From positions 104,471 to 168,470 of the forward strand of contig NZ_CP092099.1 of assembly GCF_022259695.1 (NCBI RefSeq): a stretch of DNA of 64,000 nt, read 5' to 3'. This DNA comes from Flaviramulus sp. BrNp1-15. Its GTDB lineage: Bacteria > Bacteroidota > Bacteroidia > Flavobacteriales > Flavobacteriaceae. Below the pieces are notes generated by a model. The model was given only the letters and a program-made list of their open reading frames with translations. It made no database searches and was not told the origin of the DNA. Of this stretch, positions 15,573 to 23,502 are shown piece after piece. Position 1 is the first letter of the stretch. The number at the start of each line of letters is the position of its first letter. Both the position numbers and the translations under genes were made by a program.

Positions 15573-17543
15573 ATGAAGAATATATTAAAATTAACGCTTA
15601 CAATATTAAGTGCTTTAGTAGCACTTACAAGTTGTAATAATTCTGGCAAATCAGATAGCAGATCTGGAGCTTTGGCAGGTAACGTTGCCGAAAAAGTTTA
15701 TGTAGCTCCTGGAGAGCACGATGAATTTTATGCTTTTATATCTGGTGGTTTCAGCGGACAGTTATCCGTTTACGGTTTACCATCTGGAAGGTTATTTAAA
15801 GTCATTCCTGTATTCTCCCAAGATGCAGAAAAAGCTTATGGTTACAACGAAGAAACTAAACCTATGTTAAATACATCTCATGGTTTCGTGCCTTGGGATG
15901 ATTCGCATCACCCAGACATTTCTCAAACAGGAGGTGAAATTGATGGTCGTTGGATATTTATTAATGGTAATAACACGCCAAGGATTGCAAAAATCGATTT
16001 ATCAACATTTGAAACTACTGAAATTATAGAAGTACCAAATAGTGCAGGTAATCACAGTTCATCGTTTGTTACAGAAAACACAGAATATGTAGTTGCAGGT
16101 ACGCGTTTCTCTGTTCCTGTTCCTCAAAAAGACATGCCAATTAGCGAATACAAAGGCAACTTTAAAGGTGCTTTGTCGTTTATTTCTGTTGATCCGGAAC
16201 ACGGACATATGGACATTAAGTTTCAATTAATAATGCCTGGTTTCGATTACGACCTTTCGCATCCTGGTCGTGGAAAATCTCATGGTTGGTTCTTTTTTAC
16301 CACCTATAATTCTGAAGAAGCAAGCACACTTTTAGAAGTAAATGCATCTCAAAATGATAAAGATTTTATTGCAGCTGTAAACTGGAAAAAAATTGAAGAA
16401 TATGTTAACAATGGCGGTGGAACCATGGTACCAGCTAATTACGCACATAATATTTATGATGAAGACACACACACTGCAACTTCTACAATGAAAAAAGAAG
16501 TACTTACTGTAAATCCTTTAGATGTTCCTGGAGCTGTATATTTTCTTCCAACTCCAAAATCACCACATGGTTGCGATGTAGATCCTACTGGTGAATATAT
16601 TGTAGGGAATGGTAAACTTTCTGCAAACCTAACAGTGCATTCATTTACAAAAATGTTAGATGCTATTGAAAATAAAAAGTTTGCTGGTGATGCATATGGT
16701 ATTCCTATATTAAATTTTGAAGATGTTTTAGCTGGCTCTGTGGAACAACCAGGTTTAGGACCTTTACATACTGAGTTTGATGGAAAAGGAAATGCCTATA
16801 CAACATTCTTTATTTCATCTGAAGTAGTAAAATGGAAATTAGGAACATGGGAAGTTGTAGATAGACAACCTTGTTACTACTCTGTAGGGCACTTAATGAT
16901 TCCTGGAGGAAATTCTCAAAAACCATGGGGTAAATATGTTGTAGCTATGAATAAAATTACAAAAGACCGTTATTTACCAACTGGTCCTGAGGTTACGCAA
17001 TCTGCTCAATTATATGATATCTCTGGAGACAAAATGGAATTACTATTAGATTTTCCAACAATTGGAGAGCCACACTACGCAGCTGGTTGTCCTGCAGATT
17101 TAATAAAACCTAGGTCTAAAAAAATCTTTAAACTTGAGGATAATAAACATCCATTTGCAGCAAAAAGTGAAGCAGACACCAAAGTAGTTAGAGATGGAAA
17201 AACCGTTCATATTTATATGACTATGATTAGAAGTCATTTTTCACCTGATAATATTGAAGGTATTAAAGTAGGAGATAAAGTTTATTTTCATGTAACTAAT
17301 TTAGAGCAAGATTACGATGTGCCACATGGTGTAAGTATGATTGGTGCTAATACATCAGAGTTACTAATTATGCCTGGTCAAACAGAAACATTCCTTTGGG
17401 AACCAAAACAAGAAGGTGTATGGCCATTTTACTGTACAGATTTCTGTTCTGCTTTACATCAGGAAATGCAAGGTTATGTTCGTGTATCACCAACTAACGC
17501 CAACACACCTTTAAAATGGTCGCTTGGTGAAGATATAGAGTAA
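15573..17543 (+). CDS. nosZ: Nitrous-oxide reductase, clade II type, predicted lipoprotein
   Basis: Reduces N2O to N2 at a tetranuclear CuZ centre fed by a binuclear CuA centre. The 656-residue protein has an N-terminal seven-bladed propeller domain holding CuZ histidines (HH at 112-113 in DDSHHPDIS is one candidate pair). The C-terminal cupredoxin domain contains the CuA site CTDFCSALHQEM (C621, C625, H629, M632) with an upstream histidine in DVPHG. The leader is Sec-type with a lipobox (ALTS-C21) and no twin arginine, as expected for clade II (Sec-exported) NosZ. No NosR is encoded here. An intrinsic-terminator-like hairpin follows at 17587-17613. Confidence 0.96.
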   Translation: MKNILKLTLTILSALVALTSCNNSGKSDSRSGALAGNVAEKVYVAPGEHDEFYAFISGGFSGQLSVYGLPSGRLFKVIPVFSQDAEKAYGYNEETKPMLNTSHGFVPWDDSHHPDISQTGGEIDGRWIFINGNNTPRIAKIDLSTFETTEIIEVPNSAGNHSSSFVTENTEYVVAGTRFSVPVPQKDMPISEYKGNFKGALSFISVDPEHGHMDIKFQLIMPGFDYDLSHPGRGKSHGWFFFTTYNSEEASTLLEVNASQNDKDFIAAVNWKKIEEYVNNGGGTMVPANYAHNIYDEDTHTATSTMKKEVLTVNPLDVPGAVYFLPTPKSPHGCDVDPTGEYIVGNGKLSANLTVHSFTKMLDAIENKKFAGDAYGIPILNFEDVLAGSVEQPGLGPLHTEFDGKGNAYTTFFISSEVVKWKLGTWEVVDRQPCYYSVGHLMIPGGNSQKPWGKYVVAMNKITKDRYLPTGPEVTQSAQLYDISGDKMELLLDFPTIGEPHYAAGCPADLIKPRSKKIFKLEDNKHPFAAKSEADTKVVRDGKTVHIYMTMIRSHFSPDNIEGIKVGDKVYFHVTNLEQDYDVPHGVSMIGANTSELLIMPGQTETFLWEPKQEGVWPFYCTDFCSALHQEMQGYVRVSPTNANTPLKWSLGEDIE

Positions 17544-17586
17544 AATTAAACTGGGGAATTTTGTTTTAGTGTTTATTTCCCAAAAA

Positions 17587-17613
17587 GGCGAGAGCTATTA
17601 TTTCGCTCTCGCC
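17587..17613 (+). terminator. Hairpin after nosZ
   Basis: GGCGAGAGC and GCTCTCGCC pair around a 9-base loop, preceded by AAAAA and followed by TTTCTT. The T-run is short, so partial read-through into the downstream nos genes is likely. Confidence 0.6.
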
Positions 17614-17652
17614 TTTCTTATAAAACATTAGCAAATTAAAAGACTTTTAAAA

Positions 17653-18243
17653 ATGAAAAAATCTAATATTATCATGCTTATTGCGGCATTATTACCTTTA
17701 GGATTATTTCTTTTTCCTTTATGGAGAATAACATTAGAAGCGCCTCAATATCCCATTCCGTTAGCAATGAATATTCATATCAATGATTTCTCTGATGTTC
17801 ATCCTCACGACATCAAAAATATTAATCTTATGAATCATTATGTAGGCATGAAATATATTCCAGAAGCTATTCCAGAGTTTAAAATATTTCCGGCAGGAAT
17901 TATTATTACTACCTTTATTGGGCTAATCATTGCTTTTAAAGGCAACTATAAATGGTTTTTGTATTGGTTTGTTCTTATGGTTCTTTTAAGTAGTGCAGGA
18001 ATGTATGATTTTTATATCTGGGAACATGATTATGGCCATAATTTAGACCCAAAAGCCATTATGAAATTTACAAATCCAGATGGAACAGTTATGGGGTTTC
18101 AACCACCTTTATTTGGCAGTAAAGATATTTTGAATTTTAGAGCGCACTCATACCCAAGACTCGGTGCTTTGTTTTTAGGATTAGGAATAGCGATGTCTTT
18201 ATTTGCATATTTTGTAGGAAAAAAACATTATAAAAATTCTTAA
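17653..18243 (+). CDS. Nos-cluster integral membrane protein
   Basis: A 196-residue protein with about four membrane helices (5-25, 83-98, 103-122 and 170-190). Between helices one and two is a large exposed loop with His-rich segments (NIHINDFSDVHPHDIKNINLMNHYVGMKYI), and a second loop has WEHDYGHNLDP. Such proteins accompany nosZ in clade II clusters; a role in metal handling or electron transfer is suggested by the exposed His/Met residues but not shown. It lies between nosZ and nosL in the same direction. Confidence 0.75.
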   Translation: MKKSNIIMLIAALLPLGLFLFPLWRITLEAPQYPIPLAMNIHINDFSDVHPHDIKNINLMNHYVGMKYIPEAIPEFKIFPAGIIITTFIGLIIAFKGNYKWFLYWFVLMVLLSSAGMYDFYIWEHDYGHNLDPKAIMKFTNPDGTVMGFQPPLFGSKDILNFRAHSYPRLGALFLGLGIAMSLFAYFVGKKHYKNS

Positions 18244-18282
18244 TTATGTAAGAAACAGATAAAATATAAAAACACTAAAATA

Positions 18283-18720
18283 ATGCAAACACTAAAACAC
18301 TATTATATTTACGCATTACTACTTTTTCTTTTTAATTGTAATGTATCTCCAAAGGCTATAGACTATGGAAATGATGGATGCCATTTTTGTAAAATGACTA
18401 TTGTAGACAAAGTACATGCCGCAGAAATTGTTACAAAAAAAGGTAAAGTTTATAAATTTGATGCCACAGAATGCATGGTTAATTTCTTAGAAGAATTCGA
18501 TACGAATGAAATAGAATTATACCTGTCCAACAATTATAATGAACCTGAAGCCTTAATTAATGCCACAAAAGCTACATTCTTAATAAGTAAAAATGTCCCT
18601 AGCCCAATGGGTGCTTTTCTATCGGCTTTTAAAACTAAAGAAGATGCAGAAAAAGTTCAAGCCATAAAAGGAGGCAATTTATATACATGGGATGAAATAC
18701 TAGCAAAATTTAAAGACTAG
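18283..18720 (+). CDS. nosL: NosL copper chaperone lipoprotein
   Basis: Binds Cu(I) and delivers it for NosZ centre assembly in the periplasm. The 145-residue protein has a lipoprotein signal (LFLFN-C19). It also has the NosL metal-binding motif CHFCKM (C33, C36, M38) shortly after the anchor, and family features such as KVYKFDATECMVNFL and SPMGAFLSAF. The gene starts 39 bases after the membrane protein gene and ends 4 bases before nosD. Confidence 0.94.
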   Translation: MQTLKHYYIYALLLFLFNCNVSPKAIDYGNDGCHFCKMTIVDKVHAAEIVTKKGKVYKFDATECMVNFLEEFDTNEIELYLSNNYNEPEALINATKATFLISKNVPSPMGAFLSAFKTKEDAEKVQAIKGGNLYTWDEILAKFKD

Positions 18721-18724
18721 TTAA

Positions 18725-19972
18725 ATGAAACACTTGCTCGCTTTTTTATCAGTCATTTTAATGGCTAGCACAACTATTGCTCAAACTATTGCTCAAACTA
18801 TTGAGGTATGCCATTCTTGCCCAACTTCAACTTTACAAAGTGCCATTACACAAGCTAAAGATTTTGATACTATTCTTGTAAAAAAAGGCTCTTATAAAGA
18901 GTACAATATTGTTGTAAATAAACCACTCACTATTATTGGAGAAAACTACCCAGTAATTGATGGAGAGTTAAAAGGTGAAATAATTACAATTGTTTCAGAC
19001 AATGTAACAATCGATGGTTTATTCATCATTAATGTTGGAACTAGTTATACTGAAGATTATGCAGCTATTCGTGTTATAAAGAGCAAAAACTTTATTATTC
19101 AAAATGTAGTATTAGAAAAATTGTTTTTTGGTATTTATCTTGAAAAATCAAGCTACGGGAAAGTATTTCACAACAAAATTATTGGAGATGCCATTGAAGA
19201 ATACAACTCTGGAAATGGCATACAATTATGGTACAGCAATCATATAGAAATAGAACATAACTATGTAGAACATGTTCGTGATGGAATTTATCTAGAGTTT
19301 TCTGATGATTGTTTAATCAAGAATAATGTAAGTGCAGAAAATTTGCGTTATGGTTTACATTTTATGTTTTCTAATGATGACATTTACCAAGACAACACTT
19401 TTGAAAATAACGGAGCAGGGGTTGCTGTTATGTTTTCAAAAAAAATTAAAATGTATAATAATACCTTTAAAAAAAATTGGGGAACGGCATCTTATGGTAT
19501 GCTTTTAAAAGAAATTAATGATGCAGAAATTATTGGTAATACTTTTGAAGAAAACACTATAGGAATAAACATAGAAGGCTCAAACAGAATAACCTATAAA
19601 AACAACAACTTTACCAATAATGGTTGGGCTATTAAAGTTCGTGGTGCTTGCTATTCAAATAAATTTATTGAAAATAATTTCCTTTACAATTCTTTTGATA
19701 TTGCTTATAACAGTAAAGTAAATGATAATGTTTTTGATAGAAATTTCTGGAGTAATTACACCGGGTACGATTTAGATAAAAACGGTGTTGGAGACACGCC
19801 TTACAGACCTGTAAAACTATTCTCGTATATTGTAAATCGAACACCAGAAACCATTATTTTATTGCGTAGTTTATTTATAGATATTATAGATTTTTCTGAA
19901 AAAGTATCTCCTGTATTTACACCAGATAATTTGCTAGACAACAATCCGCTAACTAAAAAAATAACATGGTAG
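18725..19972 (+). CDS. nosD: NosD periplasmic copper-processing protein
   Basis: Right-handed parallel beta-helix protein that works with the NosFY ABC transporter in maturation of the CuZ centre. The 415-residue protein has a signal peptide ending near ASTTIAQ, then repeated helix turns rich in Asn/Gly (for instance RDGIYLEFSDDCLIKNNV and ENTIGINIEGSNRI), and a C-terminal segment with NRTPETIILLRSLFIDIID. A 12-base tandem duplication (18773-18796) doubles the TIAQ cleavage segment. Its stop lies inside the start of nosF (overlap 19966-19972). Confidence 0.94.
   Translation: MKHLLAFLSVILMASTTIAQTIAQTIEVCHSCPTSTLQSAITQAKDFDTILVKKGSYKEYNIVVNKPLTIIGENYPVIDGELKGEIITIVSDNVTIDGLFIINVGTSYTEDYAAIRVIKSKNFIIQNVVLEKLFFGIYLEKSSYGKVFHNKIIGDAIEEYNSGNGIQLWYSNHIEIEHNYVEHVRDGIYLEFSDDCLIKNNVSAENLRYGLHFMFSNDDIYQDNTFENNGAGVAVMFSKKIKMYNNTFKKNWGTASYGMLLKEINDAEIIGNTFEENTIGINIEGSNRITYKNNNFTNNGWAIKVRGACYSNKFIENNFLYNSFDIAYNSKVNDNVFDRNFWSNYTGYDLDKNGVGDTPYRPVKLFSYIVNRTPETIILLRSLFIDIIDFSEKVSPVFTPDNLLDNNPLTKKITW
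18773..18796 (+). repeat. 12-base tandem duplication in the nosD signal peptide
   Basis: ACTATTGCTCAA occurs twice in a row (18773-18784, 18785-18796), followed by a partial third copy ACTATTG. In-frame; it gives TIAQTIAQTI at the signal-peptidase site. Confidence 0.9.
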
Positions 19973-20673
19973 ATATTCAAAATTTATATAAAAAATTTGG
20001 TAAAAACCAGGTACTATGTGGTTTAGATTTAACTATTAATGAAGGTGGAATTTTTGCAGTTCTTGGACCAAATGGCTCTGGAAAAACAACATTAATAAAA
20101 TCTATTTTGGGTATGGTTATACCTAATAAAGGTAATATTACTGTACTTGGAGAAAACATAAAAAAAAACTCAGAATACAGACATAAAATTGATTATTTAC
20201 CTCAAATAGCAAACTTTCCAAGCAATTTAAAGGTAAGAGAATTAATAAGAATGATTAAAGATTTAAGAGGTAACACCACTAAAGATGAAAAGCTTATCGA
20301 GCTTTTTAAACTAGAACCTTTTTTAGATAAAAAGCTGGGTAATCTTTCTGGTGGTACCAAACAAAAAGTAAATATAGTTTTAACGTTTATGTTTGATTGC
20401 CCTTTAATTATTTTAGATGAGCCCACCACAGGACTAGACCCTATTTCTTTAATAAGACTAAAAGATTTAATTCAAGCCGAAAAAGCTAAAGGAAAAACCA
20501 TTTTAATCACTTCTCATATTATGAGTTTTGTTGAAGAAGTTTCAGATGAAATTGTATTTCTTTTAGAAGGGAAAATATACTTTAAAGGCTCTATTTCAGA
20601 ATTAAAATCAAAAACAAATCAACCCGATTTCGAACATGCGATAGCATCAATACTAACAGAAAATCATGTTTAA
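19966..20673 (+). CDS. nosF: NosF ABC transporter ATP-binding protein
   Basis: ATPase of the NosDFY system that supports copper/sulfur supply for the CuZ site. The 235-residue protein has Walker A GPNGSGKTT (34-42), signature LSGGTKQK (near 127), Walker B LIILDEPTTGLDP, and the switch histidine in ILITSHIM. It overlaps nosD by 7 bases and nosY by 8 bases, so the three are translationally coupled. Confidence 0.95.
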   Translation: MVDIQNLYKKFGKNQVLCGLDLTINEGGIFAVLGPNGSGKTTLIKSILGMVIPNKGNITVLGENIKKNSEYRHKIDYLPQIANFPSNLKVRELIRMIKDLRGNTTKDEKLIELFKLEPFLDKKLGNLSGGTKQKVNIVLTFMFDCPLIILDEPTTGLDPISLIRLKDLIQAEKAKGKTILITSHIMSFVEEVSDEIVFLLEGKIYFKGSISELKSKTNQPDFEHAIASILTENHV

Positions 20674-21448
20674 AATATTAAAATATAGTTTTTATGATTT
20701 AATGCGTAGCCGTTGGAGTTATGTATACTTCGGTTTTTATTTATTATTAGGTATTGTGCTTTTGTTTTTAAATAACGATTTATCAAAAGCCGTAATTACC
20801 CTAATGAATGTTATTATAATTCTTGTGCCTTTAATAGGAACCATTTTTGGTGTTATGTATTATTACAATTCCAAAGAATTTACAGAACTACTTTTAGCGC
20901 AACCTTTAAAACGATCTTCCATATTTTTAGGTCAGTATTTAGGAGTATCACTATCGCTTTCTATGAGTTTAATTTTAGGCTTAGGCATACCATTTATGTT
21001 TTATGGCTTGTTTAGAAGCAATGCCATTTGGGACTTTTCATTATTATTAATTACAGGTGTGTTTTTAACTTTAATATTTACCGCACTAGCTTTTAACATA
21101 GCATTAACTAACGAAAACAAGATTAAAGGATTTGGATACGCTATACTTTTATGGCTGTTTTTAGCTATTATATATGATGGTATATTTTTAATGTCTTTAA
21201 TAGTTTTTGAAGAATATCCATTAGATAAATTATCATTAATTGGCACTATGCTTAATCCCATAGATTTATCTAGAACTCTAATTTTATTAAAGTTGGATAT
21301 TTCTGCACTCTTAGGTTATACTGGCGCTATATTTAAACAGTTTTTTGGAACAAACTTTGGGTTAGTAGTTTCGTTTATTATGTTATTAATTTGGATTATT
21401 TTACCAATTATTAGAATTGCAGTAAAATCAAGAAAAAAAGATTTTTAA
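20666..21448 (+). CDS. nosY: NosY ABC transporter permease
   Basis: Membrane partner of NosF. The 260-residue protein has six predicted membrane helices (about 18-35, 45-66, 92-115, 125-147, 157-185 and 230-252), typical of ABC-2-type permeases. It begins within the end of nosF. Last gene of the operon; its stop overlaps the stop of the convergent 116-residue gene by 4 bases (TTAA at 21445-21448). Confidence 0.93.
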   Translation: MFKILKYSFYDLMRSRWSYVYFGFYLLLGIVLLFLNNDLSKAVITLMNVIIILVPLIGTIFGVMYYYNSKEFTELLLAQPLKRSSIFLGQYLGVSLSLSMSLILGLGIPFMFYGLFRSNAIWDFSLLLITGVFLTLIFTALAFNIALTNENKIKGFGYAILLWLFLAIIYDGIFLMSLIVFEEYPLDKLSLIGTMLNPIDLSRTLILLKLDISALLGYTGAIFKQFFGTNFGLVVSFIMLLIWIILPIIRIAVKSRKKDF

Positions 21449-21795
21449 GAGTATTTATTTCTAAACCATACTTTTTGCCATTCGCGTTTTAAAATTAAAA
21501 ACGAAACGTCTTCTGATAGTTTTAAAATATCCTCACCATCTAAAGCTTTTACTTGTTTTTCTGGAACATCGATTATGTAAAGTAAGTTTAGATACTCTGT
21601 GAATTTTTCTTGAATAAGCTTATAAACTGTTTCGTGTAGTAATAGCTTTAAGCTTGATGGTAAAACATCTTCATGAAAATCTAAATCAATATTTGCTAAA
21701 AGAAAATCTTTATTTAGCTGAACAATTAATTTTTTATATAAATCTAATTGATTTGCTTCTTCAATTAAACCATCAAATGTAGCTGGCATATTCAT
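21445..21795 (-). CDS. Conserved hypothetical cytosolic protein
   Basis: Function not recognised. The 116-residue acidic, mostly helical protein has no signal or membrane segment and ends in the basic aromatic tail KREWQKVWFRNKYS. Its ATG overlaps the stop of the polyprenyl synthase gene (TAATG on the minus strand), so it is translationally coupled to that gene and expressed with it. The coupling makes a chance ORF unlikely. Confidence 0.75.
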   Translation of the reverse strand: MNMPATFDGLIEEANQLDLYKKLIVQLNKDFLLANIDLDFHEDVLPSSLKLLLHETVYKLIQEKFTEYLNLLYIIDVPEKQVKALDGEDILKLSEDVSFLILKREWQKVWFRNKYS

Positions 21796-22769
21796 TAAAC
21801 AGTTCTATTCATTAGGCTATTTCCAAAATCTTTAAGTACGTTTTTCTTTTCTGAAGAGATATTCAAAGATTCTAAAACAGCAAATGCTTGATTTGTATAT
21901 TCTTGAATAGCTTTTTTTGTTGCTTCTGCAGAACCCGATGATTTAAACAACTGTTTTGCTTTTTCAATTTTACTTGAAACATCTTCAGGATTTGATGAAA
22001 ATAATTGACTCAATTCTTTTTTATCTGTTTCATTTAAAAACTCTAATGCTTTTAAATACAAATATGTTTTTTTATTCTCTATAATATCACCTCCAACTTG
22101 TTTTCCAAAGGTTTCAGGATTACCAAAAGCATCTAAATAATCATCTTGTAATTGAAACGCTATTCCTAAATTTTTCCCAAACTCATAAATACTATTTTGG
22201 TCATTTTTAGAAGCTTTAGCAACAATAGCACCCATTTTCATAGCTGCACCAACTAAAACTGCTGTTTTATATTCAATCATTTTTAAATATTCAGGAATAG
22301 TAACATCATTTCTAGTTTCAAAATCAACATCATATTGCTGACCTTCACAAACCTCAATAGCTGTTTTGCTAAATAATTTTGCTAAAGCTTGAAATGTTTC
22401 AGCATCATAATTCTCAAAAAGTTGATACGCCATTATTAGCATCGCATCTCCAGAAAGAATTCCGGTGTTAATATCCCATTTCTCGTGCACTGTTTTTTGT
22501 CCACGTCGCAAAGGCGCATCATCCATAATATCATCATGAACTAATGAAAAATTGTGAAATACCTCTATACTCAACGCTGCATCTAAAGCAGTTTTGTAAT
22601 TACCTTCAAATATATCAGCTGTCATTAAAGTTAAAACTGGTCTAAGTCTTTTACCTCCTAAACTTAATATATATTCAATGGGTTGATAAAGGTTTTTGGG
22701 TTCTTTTATTGTTGAATAGCCTTCAAGATATTCAACAAAAATTTGCTGGTATTTTTCTATAGATAGCAT
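21795..22769 (-). CDS. Polyprenyl (geranylgeranyl/farnesyl-type) diphosphate synthase
   Basis: Trans-prenyltransferase that condenses isopentenyl diphosphate onto allylic diphosphates, giving precursors for quinones or carotenoids. The 324-residue protein has the first aspartate-rich motif in LVHDDIMDDAPLRRG, the second in FQLQDDYLDAFG, and GGKRLRP near the N-terminus (IPP binding). Chain length cannot be decided by eye. The frame extends 18 bases further up to a TTG, but MLSIEKYQQIF at 22769 is the natural family N-terminus. First gene of a two-gene operon, divergent from the TetR gene. Confidence 0.93.
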   Translation of the reverse strand: MLSIEKYQQIFVEYLEGYSTIKEPKNLYQPIEYILSLGGKRLRPVLTLMTADIFEGNYKTALDAALSIEVFHNFSLVHDDIMDDAPLRRGQKTVHEKWDINTGILSGDAMLIMAYQLFENYDAETFQALAKLFSKTAIEVCEGQQYDVDFETRNDVTIPEYLKMIEYKTAVLVGAAMKMGAIVAKASKNDQNSIYEFGKNLGIAFQLQDDYLDAFGNPETFGKQVGGDIIENKKTYLYLKALEFLNETDKKELSQLFSSNPEDVSSKIEKAKQLFKSSGSAEATKKAIQEYTNQAFAVLESLNISSEKKNVLKDFGNSLMNRTV

Positions 22770-22843
22770 CAAACAAAAATAAAGCAATTCCTCATATTAA
22801 AAAGTAATGATGTAAAATATGTGTTAAATAATTGTAAAACTTT

Positions 22844-22871
22844 GGAAACTTTTTAGGTTTTTAAAGTTTCC
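22844..22871. promoter_or_regulatory. Inverted repeat, probable TetR operator
   Basis: GGAAACTTT (22844-22852) and AAAGTTTCC (22863-22871) are perfect inverted arms with a 10-base spacer. They lie just upstream of the -7 box TAGTTTTG (22877-22884) of the TetR-efflux operon, covering its -33 position: a good place for autorepression. Confidence 0.6.
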
Positions 22872-22876
22872 TATTG

Positions 22877-22884
22877 TAGTTTTG
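22877..22884 (+). promoter_or_regulatory. -7 box of the TetR-RND operon
   Basis: TAGTTTTG matches TAnnTTTG and ends 10 bases before the ATG at 22895. Confidence 0.55.
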
Positions 22885-22894
22885 CGCCTTTATT

Positions 22895-23500
22895 ATGAGA
22901 GAAAAAATTATACATAAAGCAGCAGATTTGTTTTTAACCCTTGGGTTTAAAAGCGTTACAATGGATGATATTGCTAATAAAATGGGCATATCTAAAAAAA
23001 CCATTTATGTACATTTTGCAAACAAAACCAAATTGGTTGAAGCAACTACACTACACGTGTTTGAGGCAATTTCGCAGGGAATTGACTGCATTTGTGCTGT
23101 TAACAAAAATCCTATTGAAGAGATTTTTGAGATTAAGCAGTTTGTAATGGAGCATTTAAAAGATGAAAAATCATCACCTCAATATCAACTCCAAAAATAT
23201 TACCCGAAAATTTATGGAGCTTTAAAATCTAAGCAAACCTGTGTAATGCAAGATTGCATAACAGAAAATCTAAGAAGAGGTGTAGATATGGGGCTTTACA
23301 GAAATACAATAAGCATAGATTTTATCTCAAGAGTATATATTAATAATATGATATGCTTGAAAGATAAAGAGCTTTTCCCTCTTAAAGATTTTTCTATGAC
23401 CGAGCTTATGGAAAACTATTTAGAATATCACCTTAGAGGTATTTGTACACCTAAAGGATTAGAAATATTAACAAGAATTATAAATAACAATCAATCATAA
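22895..23500 (+). CDS. TetR/AcrR-family transcriptional repressor
   Basis: A 201-residue regulator with a TetR HTH at about 1-50 (REKIIHKAADLFLTLGFKSVTMDDIANKMGISKKTIYVHFANKTKLV) and an all-helical ligand-binding domain with several cysteines. It leads an operon with a TolC-type channel, a membrane-fusion lipoprotein and an RND pump, spaced 2-89 bases apart, so it is the likely local repressor of that efflux system. The 28-bp inverted repeat at 22844-22871 is its probable operator. Ligand unknown. Confidence 0.92.
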   Translation: MREKIIHKAADLFLTLGFKSVTMDDIANKMGISKKTIYVHFANKTKLVEATTLHVFEAISQGIDCICAVNKNPIEEIFEIKQFVMEHLKDEKSSPQYQLQKYYPKIYGALKSKQTCVMQDCITENLRRGVDMGLYRNTISIDFISRVYINNMICLKDKELFPLKDFSMTELMENYLEYHLRGICTPKGLEILTRIINNNQS

Positions 23501-23502
23501 AA

